64,000 bases of DNA from Trichopria drosophilae (GCA_030407085.1 CM059587.1:81977001-82041000), one strand, 5' to 3'. Shown: positions 12,101 to 23,715, counted from the first letter of the stretch. Program-made: numbers and translations. The notes: generated by a model from the letters alone, not told the origin.

Positions 12101-12429
12101 TCACCATTCACCATGATCGTTGCTGTCTTCCCGTTCTAGACTCGGTATGGAATTTTGGTGTATCTCGTGAAGTCGTTGGCTCTGCTGTTCGTGATTTAAC
12201 TTGCGCCACTTTATCCGACGGTTCTGGAACCAGACTTTGACTTGAGCTTCGGTTAGTCGTAGGGCATGCGCAAGGTACAGCCTCTCAGGACCAACCATAT
12301 ATTGTTGCCTGGCAAATTCTCCTTCCAATCTTTCCAATTGTTCCGCAGTGAAAATCGTTCGCACCCTCTTAAGCTTGCCTCTGACGTTCGAACACGAACC
12401 AGAGCTACCCTTCGTCGATCCCTCCTGAC
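12101..12429 (-). CDS. Not: Not-family homeobox gene, exon 2 (homeodomain and C-terminus)
   Basis: This exon encodes the DNA-binding part of a homeodomain transcription factor, expected in the nucleus. It starts after the acceptor TTTATTTCAG at 12430 and ends at the TGA at 12101-12103, giving residues 323 (split codon) to 431. The homeodomain spans about residues 342-401. Helix 1 carries [12 protein letters not shown], helix 2 reads [14 protein letters not shown], and the recognition helix reads [15 protein letters not shown] with the usual Q at homeodomain position 50. The [17 protein letters not shown] segment is what I associate with the Not (notochord homeobox) group, close to Vax and Emx, and with the fly CG18599/CG34031 type. 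After the homeodomain comes a 30-residue tail ending DHGEW with no recognised motif. An upstream apparent start at MRTIF is really GTG and lies inside the homeodomain, so the splice-based start is preferred. Confidence in the homeodomain is very high; the exact subfamily is inferred from memory of the group. Confidence 0.93.
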
Positions 12430-12849
12430 CTGAAATAAATCTCAGTTATTTCCAATCGTAACAATTGACTTGCTCAGGCATGAACCGAACGAGAGTTGTG
12501 GTGGGTTGGTCTGATTCTTATCAACGCGTGCCCGAAAGTCGAATAAATTTAGTTGTACATCCCTTTACCCAGGTGATGGTGCATGCATGGGTCATTGATG
12601 TTTAATAAAAGACAACCTGTTCGAATATTAACTTTCATCTCAATCCGAGTTTGCAATTGCGATTATTGACTTCATTATGTATATTTCAAAGATTTTTAAG
12701 ATACTGCAGTTGGGCTTCATCGAATTATTTACCTACATTTGCAGATTTAAATAAATTAGATGATGCGCTGGATTTTTTAGTTTAATTATTCTTCGTGCGA
12801 AATCGCCCTTTTTTAGAGTTTTTTTAACCATTTGCAACGTTTTTCCACC

Positions 12850-15130
12850 TAGATTTATTCATATTTCGTTGCTGATTACGCATCCGACGTTAGTTTTACC
12901 AAATTCAAAATAACGGATCCAGTATGGCGCCATTTTTAGCTTGACAGGTAGAATAATTTGTCAAATAAGGTCGACTTCAAAAATTACTGTCTGATGTGAT
13001 GGATTCTCCATTTTTAATGTAGTGATACGAATGACTGATTCGTAATCAGCGACCTCGAGAACTCTTTAGTAAGAAATTTTGTTCTAATGTTGACATTTGT
13101 CAACGTACTAAATCAGCCATTTTAAATATAATAAAACTAACGCCGGATTCGTAATTAGCAACTGAAACAAAATAGAATAACGAGTTTCAAACGAATCCGA
13201 TGATTTCAAAAATTCATGCGCCATTTTACATCCACCATTTTTTATAATTATTAATAGCAAATTTGAAACACATTTATGGAAGAACGATTCATATAAGATG
13301 AACAATTTACATAAGGTGGTCATTATGGATCCGCCATTTTGGATATTACAACTTAAAATTATTATAATTATCGTTCATAACCAGGGAGTTGATCATTATA
13401 AAACTTGAAAAAAAAACTTTCTATGATTTCTGTTTCAAGGAATTAATAATTTTGAAAAAACGTGCTTCGTTTCGCGGCCATTTTAAATCGGACATTGGTT
13501 CTAAAAAATATTCTATTAGTATATTATTTATGTTCAACAATCGGGATCACTTGCATTTCATTCATTAAAATCTGTTTAGGTAGAGAAAATCGTGAAAAAT
13601 TAAAAGAAGACCTAAAAAAAACAAAAAAGGGTTAATTCAATATAATATCTAAAAAATGAATGTTTTGATATAAAAAAAATTACACCTTATTTAGGAAATG
13701 AAAAGGTAAGTTTCCTCCAAATTTGGTGACAAAAATTCTTTTTTTGCGCCAGAAACAAATTAAAAACGAAAAAAAACTTTTTTTAATTATCTCGAAAATG
13801 TTCAAGTTATATGAATAACGATGTACACAATAGTGGTAGATCTTTTTGATATCTAAAACTTCTCCCTACACTATTTTTTTGTTAGAGGTCAACTTTCGCC
13901 GAAAATAAAGAGAACTAACAAATTTCACGTTTTTAATACTTTTTCACGATTTTTTGAAAAAGGGCCCGGTAAAATACTTTCATTTTAGTATTGTTACATT
14001 CGTATGATTACAAATGATCTATTCCAGCTATAAAATTCCATATGCATGACACTCGCAAATAAAAGCGTCAAAGTATAATCGGACGGAATAACTTGATAAT
14101 AATAAAGTGTAGACGAAACCCACGTCCAGTTAGCAATAGTATGGCAGCGTTCCAGTCATACTACTGTCAATTTGGATGGTAACGTCATCTGTGAGAAACA
14201 TTAGAAGTCGGTATGGGACCATTTTCTTCAATTACGTTATTGAAATCTTACACAAAAGGTATATCTGAACACCTATGACATGTATGGCGCGGAAGAGGAT
14301 CGCGCAGATTTCCATAAACAAACAATCTTCTAAACTGCAACGGTTAATTATCAATGAACGATATCTTATGTTTGTGAATCGAGCTCGATAAAGTTGTTTG
14401 GAAAATTCTTCTACATATAAGCGGGTCAGTCTGTAAAACAGAAAGAAAGAAATTTTAAAGTGTGGAAGGGGAGATTAACACCAAAAGTACATTGTCATTT
14501 ATCATTTAAGTTTTTGTCAATTCTAATAGTAAGCTTCTTCAAAACTGCACTGAAACAATTGTGTACTGAATCCATACAAATTGCAATTACAGAAGTGAAT
14601 TATGAAAGTTAAAGTCACGTCTCTTAGACCAATTATACCAACTATTATTAGCACAGTCAACCCAGCATAAAAATTTCGGATCAATGGTGAGTCTAAACCC
14701 AAGTTTTCGGGTCTGCATATAGTGAAGAAATCCTTACATTTTGAAAAAAAAACGTTAATTATTTTTTTAACACATCTATGAAACTACAAGTAGTATATTT
14801 TTGTAAATATATTGCAAGTTGTGGGTGTTCTGATTATGAATCGGATGCCTGTTTTTTAAAATTCTAAATGGCGGATACATTATGGCAAAAAAGGGATTAA
14901 TGTCGGAACAGTATCTTCCACGTGGATCATCCGGGAAACAGACAACTAGTTAATATTGGCCACCGCACATATATACATAACACATAATATTTCATTATTA
15001 AACCGATTCTAAAAAACCCTAATTGTAAGTCATAAACTTACATGGCATTTGCGAAAATTTTAGGATTTCTGTCCGTCATATTGGATCCACCATTTTGAAT
15101 TTTTAAAAACTGATTACATTCAGTGACCCC
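12850..15130. repeat. Degenerate tandem repeat island, GGATCC...GCCATTTT type
   Basis: Copies of a loosely conserved unit recur: GGATCCAGTATGGCGCC near 12914, TATGGATCCGCCATTTTG near 13325, TACATTATGGC near 14876 and TATTGGATCCACCATTTTGA near 15079. They are interspersed with GATTCGTAATCAGC-like blocks at about 12875, 13041, 13147 and 14836. Spacing is irregular. The same unit returns at 20400-21125 and 31673, so it is a dispersed satellite-like family rather than a local accident. Nothing codes here. Confidence 0.65.
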
Positions 15131-15429
15131 CAAAATTATAAATATAGATTTAAAACTATTGTAAGACTATTGGTTTCAGAGATATTTTAAAAATACCAAT
15201 TAAATTTTCAAAATTGCGGATGTTTCTCACCATCAGCAGACTCGAAAACTCGGATCTTCTGACATTCACAACTGACACCAAAAAAAAACTCGCTGCTTTT
15301 TCAAAATGCACAGTTCACCACTTTCAAAGCGGGATTGACTGTACTATATTTTCATGTTTAAAATTAACAATAAAAAATGATAACAAACATTCAAACAAAG
15401 TGTGAGACAAGTATTACAAATTGTTTAAA

Positions 15430-15535
15430 AAATGACTGTCCGTTTGTCGCCGTGCCTAATTTTTATGTGTCGGTTTTTTGACCTGTTGGTCTTTTGATTT
15501 GTCGGTTTATCGACCCACACCCACTTCGCGGCTAT
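15430..15535 (-). repeat. CGACA-type repeat, partial copy
   Basis: Iterated blocks of GTCGGTTTTTTGACC, GTTGGTCTTTTGATT and GTCGGTTTATCGACCC appear in one orientation only, ending in CCCACACCC. They correspond to one arm of the complete hairpin element at 41853-42064. Confidence 0.7.
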
Positions 15536-16039
15536 ATTATTGAAATGCACATGAGTCTTCGTCTCAAGACATAAGATAAACGACTTTTTGATGCAGTGTG
15601 CCTTTAATAAATGGTAAAAAATATTTAAATTTGCACTGTAACACTGCACAGAGTTGTACGTAAAAAAGCCACCTTTCAAAATTTATTATATCGATTTTGA
15701 AAAAATGGTCGTATTTAGTGTTGTTTAAAAATACTGGCTTTACTTACAGGTAACATTACAATTGAATTTGTAATCTTCTTTGTAAATCTGTTTGGTAAAA
15801 AGTCTTTTTCAATTATTTTTCTTACAATTATTAAAATTAATACTTGTATTAATTACGAATTGTTTGAGTTTATTTTCTTGGTGTGGAAATATGTCAAATA
15901 CTAAATTTTAACTCGTATTATTTCATAGTCGGATACAATACGGTGAACGATTTTTTAAAAAATAACAAGCCAACGACGTGGACATAAAAAGTTATGTGGA
16001 CCTTTTTTTGTTGTTGTTTTTTTGTTTTCGATGTTTTAT

Positions 16040-16377
16040 GCTTTTTTGGTATTCGTTGAATTTTGTTTAAATTCTATCCAAAAATTTGATGCTTTAAATT
16101 CCGTCAGTTCGACTATTTTGGCTTTATATATAGAGCCCACCGCCGAATAATTTGATCGTGAACAGGAATTCCTTCTGCCCAGGCAGAAGTAAATTGCTCC
16201 CAATAATAGTTCGTTATTAACAAAAACTTCTTCCTATCAGTTTCCTGCCGTTTTACATATTTTTTGTATGCATCAAGATAGTTAGGATGTTTAATGTTTC
16301 GATATAAAACAATGAGAAGACGTTGATTTTTAATCACTTACTTTATCATAAATTGGGTCCATTTCACGGTCTAGCAT
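16040..16377 (-). pseudogene. Broken CENP-B/pogo-type helix-turn-helix ORF
   Basis: Three frames read on one from another on the minus strand: MLDREMDPIYDK (from 16377), then QRLLIVLYRNIKHPNYLDAY through WAEGIPVHDQIIRRWAL (16337-16113), then KIVELTEFKASNFWIEFK (to about 16040). The order of a basic helical N-terminal part, an IPV.D..I..WAL segment and TEFKAS..W...FK resembles the paired helix-turn-helix DNA-binding region of CENP-B-like pogo/Tigger transposases and proteins derived from them. At least two frameshifts break it and no DDE catalytic domain follows. It is a relic rather than a gene. The CAGTAGAG-ended element in the same intron has ends of a similar style, but a link is speculative. 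Confidence 0.55.
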
Positions 16378-16510
16378 CACTAATTGATTTGTTTCCTCTT
16401 TCGAATGAAATTTAGAAAATTTTAATATGATATTACACTTTTTAATACGAACAACCGAATATATCCGCAGTGTTAATAGATTTTTAAGTTTGAGATTATG
16501 TTCAATGTAT

Positions 16511-17031
16511 ACTGAGAGAAATGTTCGTTTACAGTTAATGTAACAGCTTCACAGTAAACCTAACAGAATTTAGATTTTCATCTTAAGGTAAGGTACTTTA
16601 TCCTGAAGTTTCCGTAATCTGAGATTCGTTTAAATTTGTTATGTTAATAGTTAATATAATAATTTAAAATATTAATGTAGGGACTATTACGTGACATGTA
16701 GTACATTTGCGCGCTTACAGTTTCAACGAAATCGGAATAAACAAACATACACACGCAAAGTCATTCGCTTTTCTACGAATTTTTCGACGCATTATTGTAT
16801 GCGCAGTTCAAACGACAGAATTTAATGTTGGATTTATTAACAGTTAACGAACGCTCATTGAATGTTAAAATATACGAGTTAATATACAATAACATTACAG
16901 GAAAGTCGTGATATTTTCATCTCAAAGTTACCTGGCGTTTTTGACTTTACAGTTACAGTTAAAACTTTACAGTTAATGCAAGAGCCTTGAAATTAGGTTA
17001 CATTAACTATTAGTAAATAATTTCTCTCAGT
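16511..17031 (+). mobile_element. 0.52 kb inverted-repeat element, ACTGAGAGAAAT ends
   Basis: The left end ACTGAGAGAAATG is inverted at the right end as ATTTCTCTCAGT. The terminal 40 bases also pair through TTACAGTTAATGTAA against TTACATTAACTATTAG. The interior is largely shared, in opposite orientation, with 43168-43625 (for example AACATTCAACGAGCGTTCG there against CGAACGCTCATTGAATG here). It is a non-autonomous element of unknown superfamily. Confidence 0.8.
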
Positions 17032-17257
17032 GAATTTCATTTCAATATGGAAACGATTCGAATGTAAGCTGAAAATGACTGAAAATTATGCACACGATTT
17101 TGATTATCGGGCTAGTTACCTTGTCGATATTTAGATTACACGAATAACCATCCCGTTTATATTAGTAGATTTTACTATTTTCTTCTTTCAGTGTTACGAA
17201 CTTTAAATACTGGCCACGCGGTAAAGCAAGTTATTATGAAATTTCGATTCTAAGATC

Positions 17258-17280
17258 AGGTTAGGTTATGTTAGGTTAGA
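17258..17280. repeat. Short interstitial TTAGG-type repeat
   Basis: AGG is followed by TTAGG, TTATG, TTAGG and TTAGA in perfect 5-base phase. TTAGG is the ancestral insect telomere unit. Such short interstitial runs are common in insect genomes and do not indicate a chromosome end. Confidence 0.6.
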
Positions 17281-18858
17281 CATTTCTTGATTTATTATCC
17301 TCAAATTAATAAGTAAAATTTGATCAAAAATAGAATGTTTACTATTTGATTTTTGGACAACTAAATTTGATCTCCTACAGTGAAAACACGTGAAACAATA
17401 TTACAGGAACGATCCGAAGTTAAAAATTCAATGTATTTTATTTCATTAGACAGAAAATATCTTAAATTTTGCGACACTTCGTTTTCAAGACGCCTAAATC
17501 AAGACATATTTTAAAAGTGGACACTTCTGAGTGTCTTCTTTGTCTTCTTGTACTTCTTATCTCTTCTTAATGTCTTCATTTAAGACACCGATAAGACACC
17601 CGATTTTACAGCGTCAAGATAACGTACAGTAGACCCTCTCATAATGTCACGCCTCGGGACTGAAGGGGAAATAAATCCTCTATCTGTGTCGCACCCCCAC
17701 TCTCCGCATTCCTTACACTCTAAACCCCTCTCTGGTATGATTTGGGACTGACAAAACCGACTTTATTTCCCGCTACTCCGTCCCTTGTTAACACTGACTT
17801 ACTAGTCGAAGTAAAAATAGAACAAAAACAAACCTATAATCCCTTGGTAAAAACAGCCCGGTTTTGTTACTATTCTGTTAATAACAATAATAATAAATCG
17901 TATTTAGTGACAAAGATAGAAGCTTACAAACTGGTTTCATCAAAGGCCAAAGGACTGATCAAACGTACGCTGAAAGTATAAAATTAACGAAAACATAAAT
18001 AAAAATAAATATAAATAACAGTACTCTACAAACGTATAAAATACATAACATATTATACCAGGATTGAAAGTTAAAAATTAATTACCAGGAATAAAACACA
18101 ATGTACACAATCAAAAGGAAATAAATTTTATAAATGCACGGAACAATAAAATTTGATACTCTTACAAAAAATACCTAAAACATTTACCAGTCACGGAATC
18201 GTAGTGTTCCCTTACTTTGCAAATGAAAAAGATGAAAGACAAAATGAAATTATGCTCACTTGATGGGAGATTATTAAATATTTTAGCCAAAACGTAAGGT
18301 ACTCGTTTCCATGCATCTGTAAAGTGGGTAATAAATAGATCGGACAGAAACTAGCCAAAAGCTGGGCCACTTTCAAGTACAGTTGAAATCCCTATAGGGA
18401 TATTCTCTAACAATTTATATACGTATATAGTTATTGAAAATAAATTATTTAAATCAGACCGTAAAAACAATATCACAAAAATGAGCCTAAATATTTGCGG
18501 ATTATTTATTTCGGTTAATGATCGAAGACTTTAAATAAAAAAGATCTTATATAAACGCTTGAAATTAATAAATAACATATTTTATTTACTCTCCTTTAAA
18601 AAATACATGCATACATAAATGTATTCAATGTTTTAAGTGGAGTATCGATGAAGCTTGTTTTTATTCTGGAAAAATTAATGAAACAAGTTATAAAATGTGG
18701 AAAGTTCAATTTTCTAAAAATTTTCAAATGTTCCGAGTCAAAAATAGTACGCAATGAAAAATTCCCAAATGTAAATATCCGAATTAAAAAATTACACTGT
18801 AAAAAAAGGCTTAAAATTGTTATTGTTATCTTAAATCGAGCCGTATAAGGCATAAATA

Positions 18859-19100
18859 CAGTAGAGTCCCGGTATATTTGTCCACTCGGTTCCTTCCCTT
18901 CCCCTCCCGCCTTATATTTCTCAAAAGAAGGGGACCGCCGCACCGCCTCTCCCACTCTTCTCAATCTCGCTAGGCTCGTGGCGCCACATCAGACCCTTCC
19001 TGGGGCCGCAGCACGCAAAGTGGGGGAAAAAGAAAGCAGTGACTGACAAATATGCTGGGACGTAAATATAGCGAGATGCAATTATACCGGGAATCTACTG
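18859..19100 (+). mobile_element. CAGTAGAG-ended element with TA target duplication (Tigger/pogo-like MITE)
   Basis: The ends CAGTAGAGTCCCGGTATA and the reverse TATACCGGGAATCTACTG face each other, flanked by TA at 18857-18858 and 19101-19102. The interior is GC-rich, with CCCTTCC and GTGGGGGAAAAAG blocks shared with the copies at 29556-29815 and 48726-48843. A TA target and ends starting CAG fit the pogo/Tigger branch of Tc1/mariner. There is no coding capacity. Confidence 0.82.
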
Positions 19101-19508
19101 TATTTTCTTTTCTAATTGGGTTTGTTTTGATTACATTTTAAATTAAGCCTCTATTCGGCCTTAATTAACATTTTTTTAGAGAGTAATGAATTGTCTTGAG
19201 ATACATTTTTAGAAATTATTATTTGGTACGTAAATAATTGTGGTGTAATGTTATTCTAAATTTATAATCACTGTTTGATACATAACTGTTTAGTGCTAAT
19301 AAAACACAGTCATTAAAACAAATGTTTGTGCACAATGGAATGCGTTGTCAAGAATCATCAAGTAAAATACTTTAAAAATGAAGCTGGGACACTATGGTTT
19401 CCTTTTGCAAATGACTAATTTCAACGAGAAATTAATAAGTTGGTATTTTTAAAAATTAGGATTAATGCGATTTCGGAATGTCAACCCCTGGCCCTAAATG
19501 TCTTAGAG

Positions 19509-20322
19509 TGAAAATCCATTCTTTATGAAATGAAATTTGAGTCACATTAGTCAAAGAGTGAATCGCCACTATTTAAAAATCAATTTTCATTTCATGCAGA
19601 TTGAGTTTTTAATCAATAAAGCATTCACTCACTAATAGTGAGAACTCATTCATTCACAAGAGCGACTCACTTTTCAATCTATAAAGAATAAATTATCACT
19701 CTAACAAACTTGCTGAAAACGGCCAAAACTTTCAAACAGTTTGAACGCTTCTGAAACCGAAAATGATAATTAAAAAGTTGTAAACATGATGGAAAACAAT
19801 GAAAAGCTGACCCTACGTCATCAATTCCAATAATTCATGGAAATTAAAATGCAAGATGAGTAACATGCAAAAAATAAATCAAAATCGATGGAAAATAGCT
19901 AATCGAAGAATTTCAGAATAGCTGATTACAACTATGATGTTAGTTTTTGGAAATTCGAAATGGCGAATCCAATATGGCACCCGGCTTTTTTAAAAAATAA
20001 TGGACTACGCCTGAAACTTGCTACTCGTTGGTTGTGTGGTCACAGACTGCGAATTCGACATTGGTTTTCAAAAATTAACTCTGCAACTCATGGACAAATT
20101 TTGACCCTTTTTCAGCACTGTTCTTACGTTTTGTTTCGTGCAGCATTTTATCTCTCTACATTTCTTAGAGTGACAACTGGGTCGCTCTTGTGAATGATTG
20201 AGAGAACACTTTACGGATTAAAAACTCAATCTGCATGGAATGAAAATTCATTTTTAAATAGTGGCAATTCACTCTTTGATTAAAGTGGCTGAAATATAAT
20301 TTCATAGAGAAGGGATTTTCAC
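19509..20322. mobile_element. 0.8 kb inverted-repeat element with about 170 bp arms
   Basis: The left arm (GTGAAAATCCATTCT, TCAAAGAGTGAAT, CATGCAGATTGAG, CACAAGAGCGA) is repeated in inverse order and sense at 20160-20322 (TCGCTCTTGTG, CTCAATCTGCATG, ATTCACTCTTTGA, GGATTTTCAC). The interior holds GGATCC-family sequence near 19950-20000. Arms are about 85% alike by eye. No target duplication was found. Confidence 0.78.
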
Positions 20323-20399
20323 AGAATTTTTAAAAAATAACGTCGAACTTGTAAACAGTGACCAAAAATCGGCGAAAAACAAGTGTCAACTAAATCTGT

Positions 20400-21130
20400 T
20401 TTAAAAAATTATCCGCCATAATGGACCCGACATTTTGAACTTTTTAAATTTGATATTACATTCTAATTCAGAGACCACTAAATCCCCCTTAATAACAAGT
20501 TTCGTGCAAATTTCATAATTTTTAAAAAAGCCGTTCGCCATATTGGATCCGCCATTTTGAATTTTCGAAAACTAACATTTTATTTGCAATCAGTGACCCA
20601 TATTTTGCATTTTACTTGACTTACATTTTAATTTTCGTGAATTATTGGTATTGCTTACTCGGAGGTAGTTTTCCATCCCTTTCTCTAGGATTTGCAGCTT
20701 TCTAACTTTCATTTTCCATTTCAACAGGGTTCGTACTACTGCAATGTTTCTTTTACGCGCTTAACACGTAATAAACCCTCATACTTCTTTTATGCTTTTA
20801 CTCTAAACATGCAGCAAGCTTGAATTTGGACATTACGAGTATATGGTGTGGGTTTATTTGTGCTATAGCGCAGTGCAAAATCATCACAATTAAGAATGGA
20901 TGTATCAAGAAAGAGAGAAAAAAAACATTTCACCAAACACTCAAAGAAACACCGCCATTTTGTAATCAGCACTTTAACCTATTTCAACAAATGTCAAGAC
21001 GCAAACGATCCCCGTCGGTACAGCGAAGGTGTCCTAAAAACGTTGGTGAAATTGAAATGTTACCAACCGGTAATCCCAATACTTTGTAACGAGTTGTCCG
21101 CCATATTGGATCCGCCATTTTGAATGTTCG
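20400..21130. repeat. GGATCC/GCCATTTT repeat island, second block
   Basis: Three clear units occur: CATAATGGACCCGACATTTT near 20416, CATATTGGATCCGCCATTTT near 20539 and the same 20 bases again near 21102. They are followed by TTTTCGAAAAC- or TGTTCGAAAC-like tails and interspersed with CAGTGACC blocks. Two units are identical over 20 bases, suggesting recent copying or selection on the unit. Confidence 0.7.
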
Positions 21131-21580
21131 AAACTTGAGTTCAGACTACCGTTGTACATGCTCCAAAACCTTCGAGACAAAAGTTTTTACTATTTTGTTG
21201 CATATATTTAGCCACCTTCATGACCTCCGCGTTTTTAAGTGATTTTTATATTTTAAATAATTTTTCAAGGAACGGGAATCGCAAGATGAAGTTTTGGAAG
21301 TCCGATATTAGTTATTTTAGTTTAGTAACTTTGTACCTTTATTCGGCAGTATGTTTTATTTACAATATGTTGATATTACAAAGGGTTTTGATCAATGAAA
21401 GTTGGAGGTAATACTATAAGATGGAACAGCCTGATATTAAAACGAAAGTTAAATGTAGACCGGCTAAAATTTATGCGATAATTACATTTATTAAATCGGA
21501 CTGAAAAAGGGGGTCTCGAGTTTTGCAAGGCGGTTATAACGACTACGTTCTTATTAAAATGTACGAAATAAAATAAGAAC

Positions 21581-22547
21581 CTTGGTGTTTTCTGTACGTA
21601 TGATGTTGACTTCGTTGATGCTTCTCTCGCTGATTGTTGCGTAAACCTAGTATAGCATCAATCGTGAAAGACTTGGCTTGTTGTTGTTGTTGGTGGGAAT
21701 GTTGCATGTGCGTGATTTGCGTAATCGAATGATGCGCATGCGGAAATTGATTGTTCGTGCCCTGTATCGAATGATCATTGGGAAAGAGCTGCGAGTGCCT
21801 GATGTGCTGGAAAGACATCGAATCTACTTGATGATTACGCGATTGCATTTGCAAATTTTTAAAATCACCCGCTTCCAAAATGGACGGACTATCACTTAAC
21901 GAATTGTTCCGTAACCTATCCAATGCGGTATTACCCATGCGCGTTTCTCTAACTCTATCCAACGAAAGATTAAGTCTGTCTAAGGGTAAGCCGTATGCCT
22001 TTAAAAGTCCATAGTCTTTGATTTCTCTGTCAAGATGAGCAAGGCTGATATCTTTACAATTTCTCTCCAACGCTACATGAAGAGACGTTTTTTGTCGCAT
22101 TTCCCTCGTGAAATTGTACCGAACGTCCTTTTCATCCATGTCTTTGTTTCGAAAAATCGCGGCCGTCGGATCGGAGGCGTTCGAGTCGTAAAAAGAACCA
22201 TCCACTTTCTCGATTCGATGAAAATCCGAGTCTTTTTTATCTAACGCGTGCGGAAGCTCATTCACAACGTGTCCTGCATAATCGCCGAACCTATTGGGAT
22301 GAAGAGTATTGTTTAAAGCTGCATGAATGTCTTTGGATCGAATGCGCTGATCATCTTTGCAATTAAGGTTGATCAAATTGATACTATCTAAACGTTTAAA
22401 CCCGTCAAACACTTGGAGGTTCGATTCCGATTGGTTGCTATCACTCCTATCCGACAGATCTTCAGCAGCCGATTGGCTGGTCAGATCGGTCGTGTCCATG
22501 TTTTCGTTGGAACTGTCACTCAAACTATTAACATCCTCTCTATCCAT
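21581..22547 (-). CDS. Not: Not-family homeobox gene, exon 1 (N-terminal region with EH1 motif)
   Basis: This is the first coding exon of the homeobox gene whose homeodomain lies at 12101-12429. The start is the ATG at 22547 (MDREDVNS). The open frame extends 11 codons further to a GTG, but a TAA precedes that and no ATG occurs there. The exon ends at 21581 in HQ plus one base, before GTTCTT. That leaves phase 1, which matches the two-base start of exon 2 and restores a glycine (HQ-G-QEG). The donor itself is weak. Of the 323 residues the first 50 are S/D/N-rich and acidic. A middle part repeats LDR motifs (about residues 172-214), followed by a His/Gln-rich stretch with Q5 at 286-290. Then FTIDAILGL at residues 294-302 fits the Engrailed homology-1 consensus that recruits Groucho/TLE co-repressors and is usual in Not, Vax and related factors. 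The EH1 motif close to the homeodomain supports joining these exons. Confidence 0.88.
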
Positions 22548-23340
22548 AGAGCTATCGCACGAAGTACACACACAATTCACTTAACACCTCAATCAGTCCA
22601 AATATCGTTTACAAATATTCACATCTGATCATTCGATGAAGATTTTTAGCAACAATAGCACTGTGATGATTTGTTAGAATAAAAACTTCCTCGTGTCCTC
22701 GACTCCATAATAATCCCTTACAGGCGTTAATAGCCGATCGACCACTTTGTCATGACGAAACGTTCGCTTTCGGTGATCCAGTATGGCGAATAATGATGTC
22801 ACAGCGAAAGCAAGATCACGTCGCGTCGCTATCACTGTTTTCGAGACCGAGGACATCCGACTAATAATCCTGTACGTGACGTTGGTATTTACCCTCCCGC
22901 ATCCTCCAATCAGTCCACCGCACGGCGAAGCTTCACCTCTACAATCCCCAAATGGACCGCATAATTCGTTGGTCAATAATTTTTCCTCGGGAGCGACATT
23001 CCCGAACGATGATTGGCCGAGTCCGCCATCACCCACGCGTCTGAACACGCCCCTCGAAAGCGCAGCGGGGGTTATTTGCGGGAAGTCTGTTACTTTTTTC
23101 ATGCCCCACCCTCGTATCTTGACTTCCACCCCCGAAAGCCCTCTAAAAGCCACCCTAAGGCAGCCCGGCTATCCCCACTGTTCAACCCCTTAATAAGCTT
23201 TCGCGGACCCTGTAATTCAACTTTTCTCCTCTTAGCCCCTCGGCAGCTATCCGCATCCTCCAATTCCATTGTCTTTGTCGCTCCTGTGGAAAAAGCTTGA
23301 ACGTGCCGTGGTAACGTACGCCGCATTACCTCCCTGGCGA
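22548..23340 (-). promoter_or_regulatory. CpG/GC-richer block upstream of the homeobox gene (likely promoter and 5' UTR)
   Basis: Base composition shifts sharply from the AT-rich surroundings to a GC- and CpG-rich block that begins in exon 1 and ends near 23340. Several frames stay open through it, which is expected from composition alone. CCAAT or its inverse occurs at about 22907, 23011 and 23258. I see no clear TATA box. Position and composition argue for the promoter and leader of the homeobox gene; the start site is not defined. Confidence 0.5.
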
Positions 23341-23715
23341 ATCATTCGACACCCTTAAACGATGTCATCCACGTCTAAGACGATCTTTGGTAATTAGGTG
23401 CCAACTAACGGCGACAAGGTTATTTAATTAGCGCGGTTAAATGTTCCTTAGGTATTTCAGCTTAGTGCCTTATTATACTCGCTGCGCATTTCCCGCAATT
23501 TCCACCAAATCGAAGAAATTGTTAGAGGTGCAATTACCGTAAAATTTTCTGAATTGCGTAATCGTTGTAATCCTGGCAAAAACTTTTAGACTTTATTGTG
23601 ATACTGAAATACAACTTTGTCGAATGGAATATATAGTTAGACCGATACTGTCCATGGAAAAAAGGATGGTTTGGGCAACAAAGAAACTTGTTAAAGTAAA
23701 CAAATTATTACAGTT

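Larger units (their letters stand above)
12430..21580 (-). other. 9.15 kb intron of the homeobox gene, repeat-filled
   Basis: The intron between the two homeobox exons is bounded by a good acceptor (TTTATTTCAG at 12430) and a weaker donor (GTTCTT at 21580). It contains GGATCC/GCCATTTT repeat islands (12850-15130 and 19950-21125), a CGACA-type half element (15430-15535), a broken CENP-B-type ORF (16040-16377), a 0.5 kb inverted-repeat element (16511-17031), a CAGTAGAG-ended element (18859-19100) and a 0.8 kb inverted repeat (19509-20322). I see no further exon. Confidence 0.75.

Noticed and set aside
12101..12364. Start of a separate small homeodomain protein at MRTIF
   Set aside because: That codon is GTG and lies inside the homeodomain N-terminal arm. 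The frame continues upstream to a good splice acceptor.
21678..22244. Plus-strand ORFs opposite homeobox exon 1
   Set aside because: Antisense shadows of the coding exon, without motifs.
22543..22580. Start of the homeobox protein 11 codons upstream of the chosen ATG
   Set aside because: The upstream start would be GTG directly after a TAA. The first ATG in frame is at 22547.
22674..23326. Long overlapping ORFs on both strands (136-159 codons)
   Set aside because: They lie in the GC/CpG-rich promoter block where stop codons are rare. No motif, no splice support, and the frames mirror each other.
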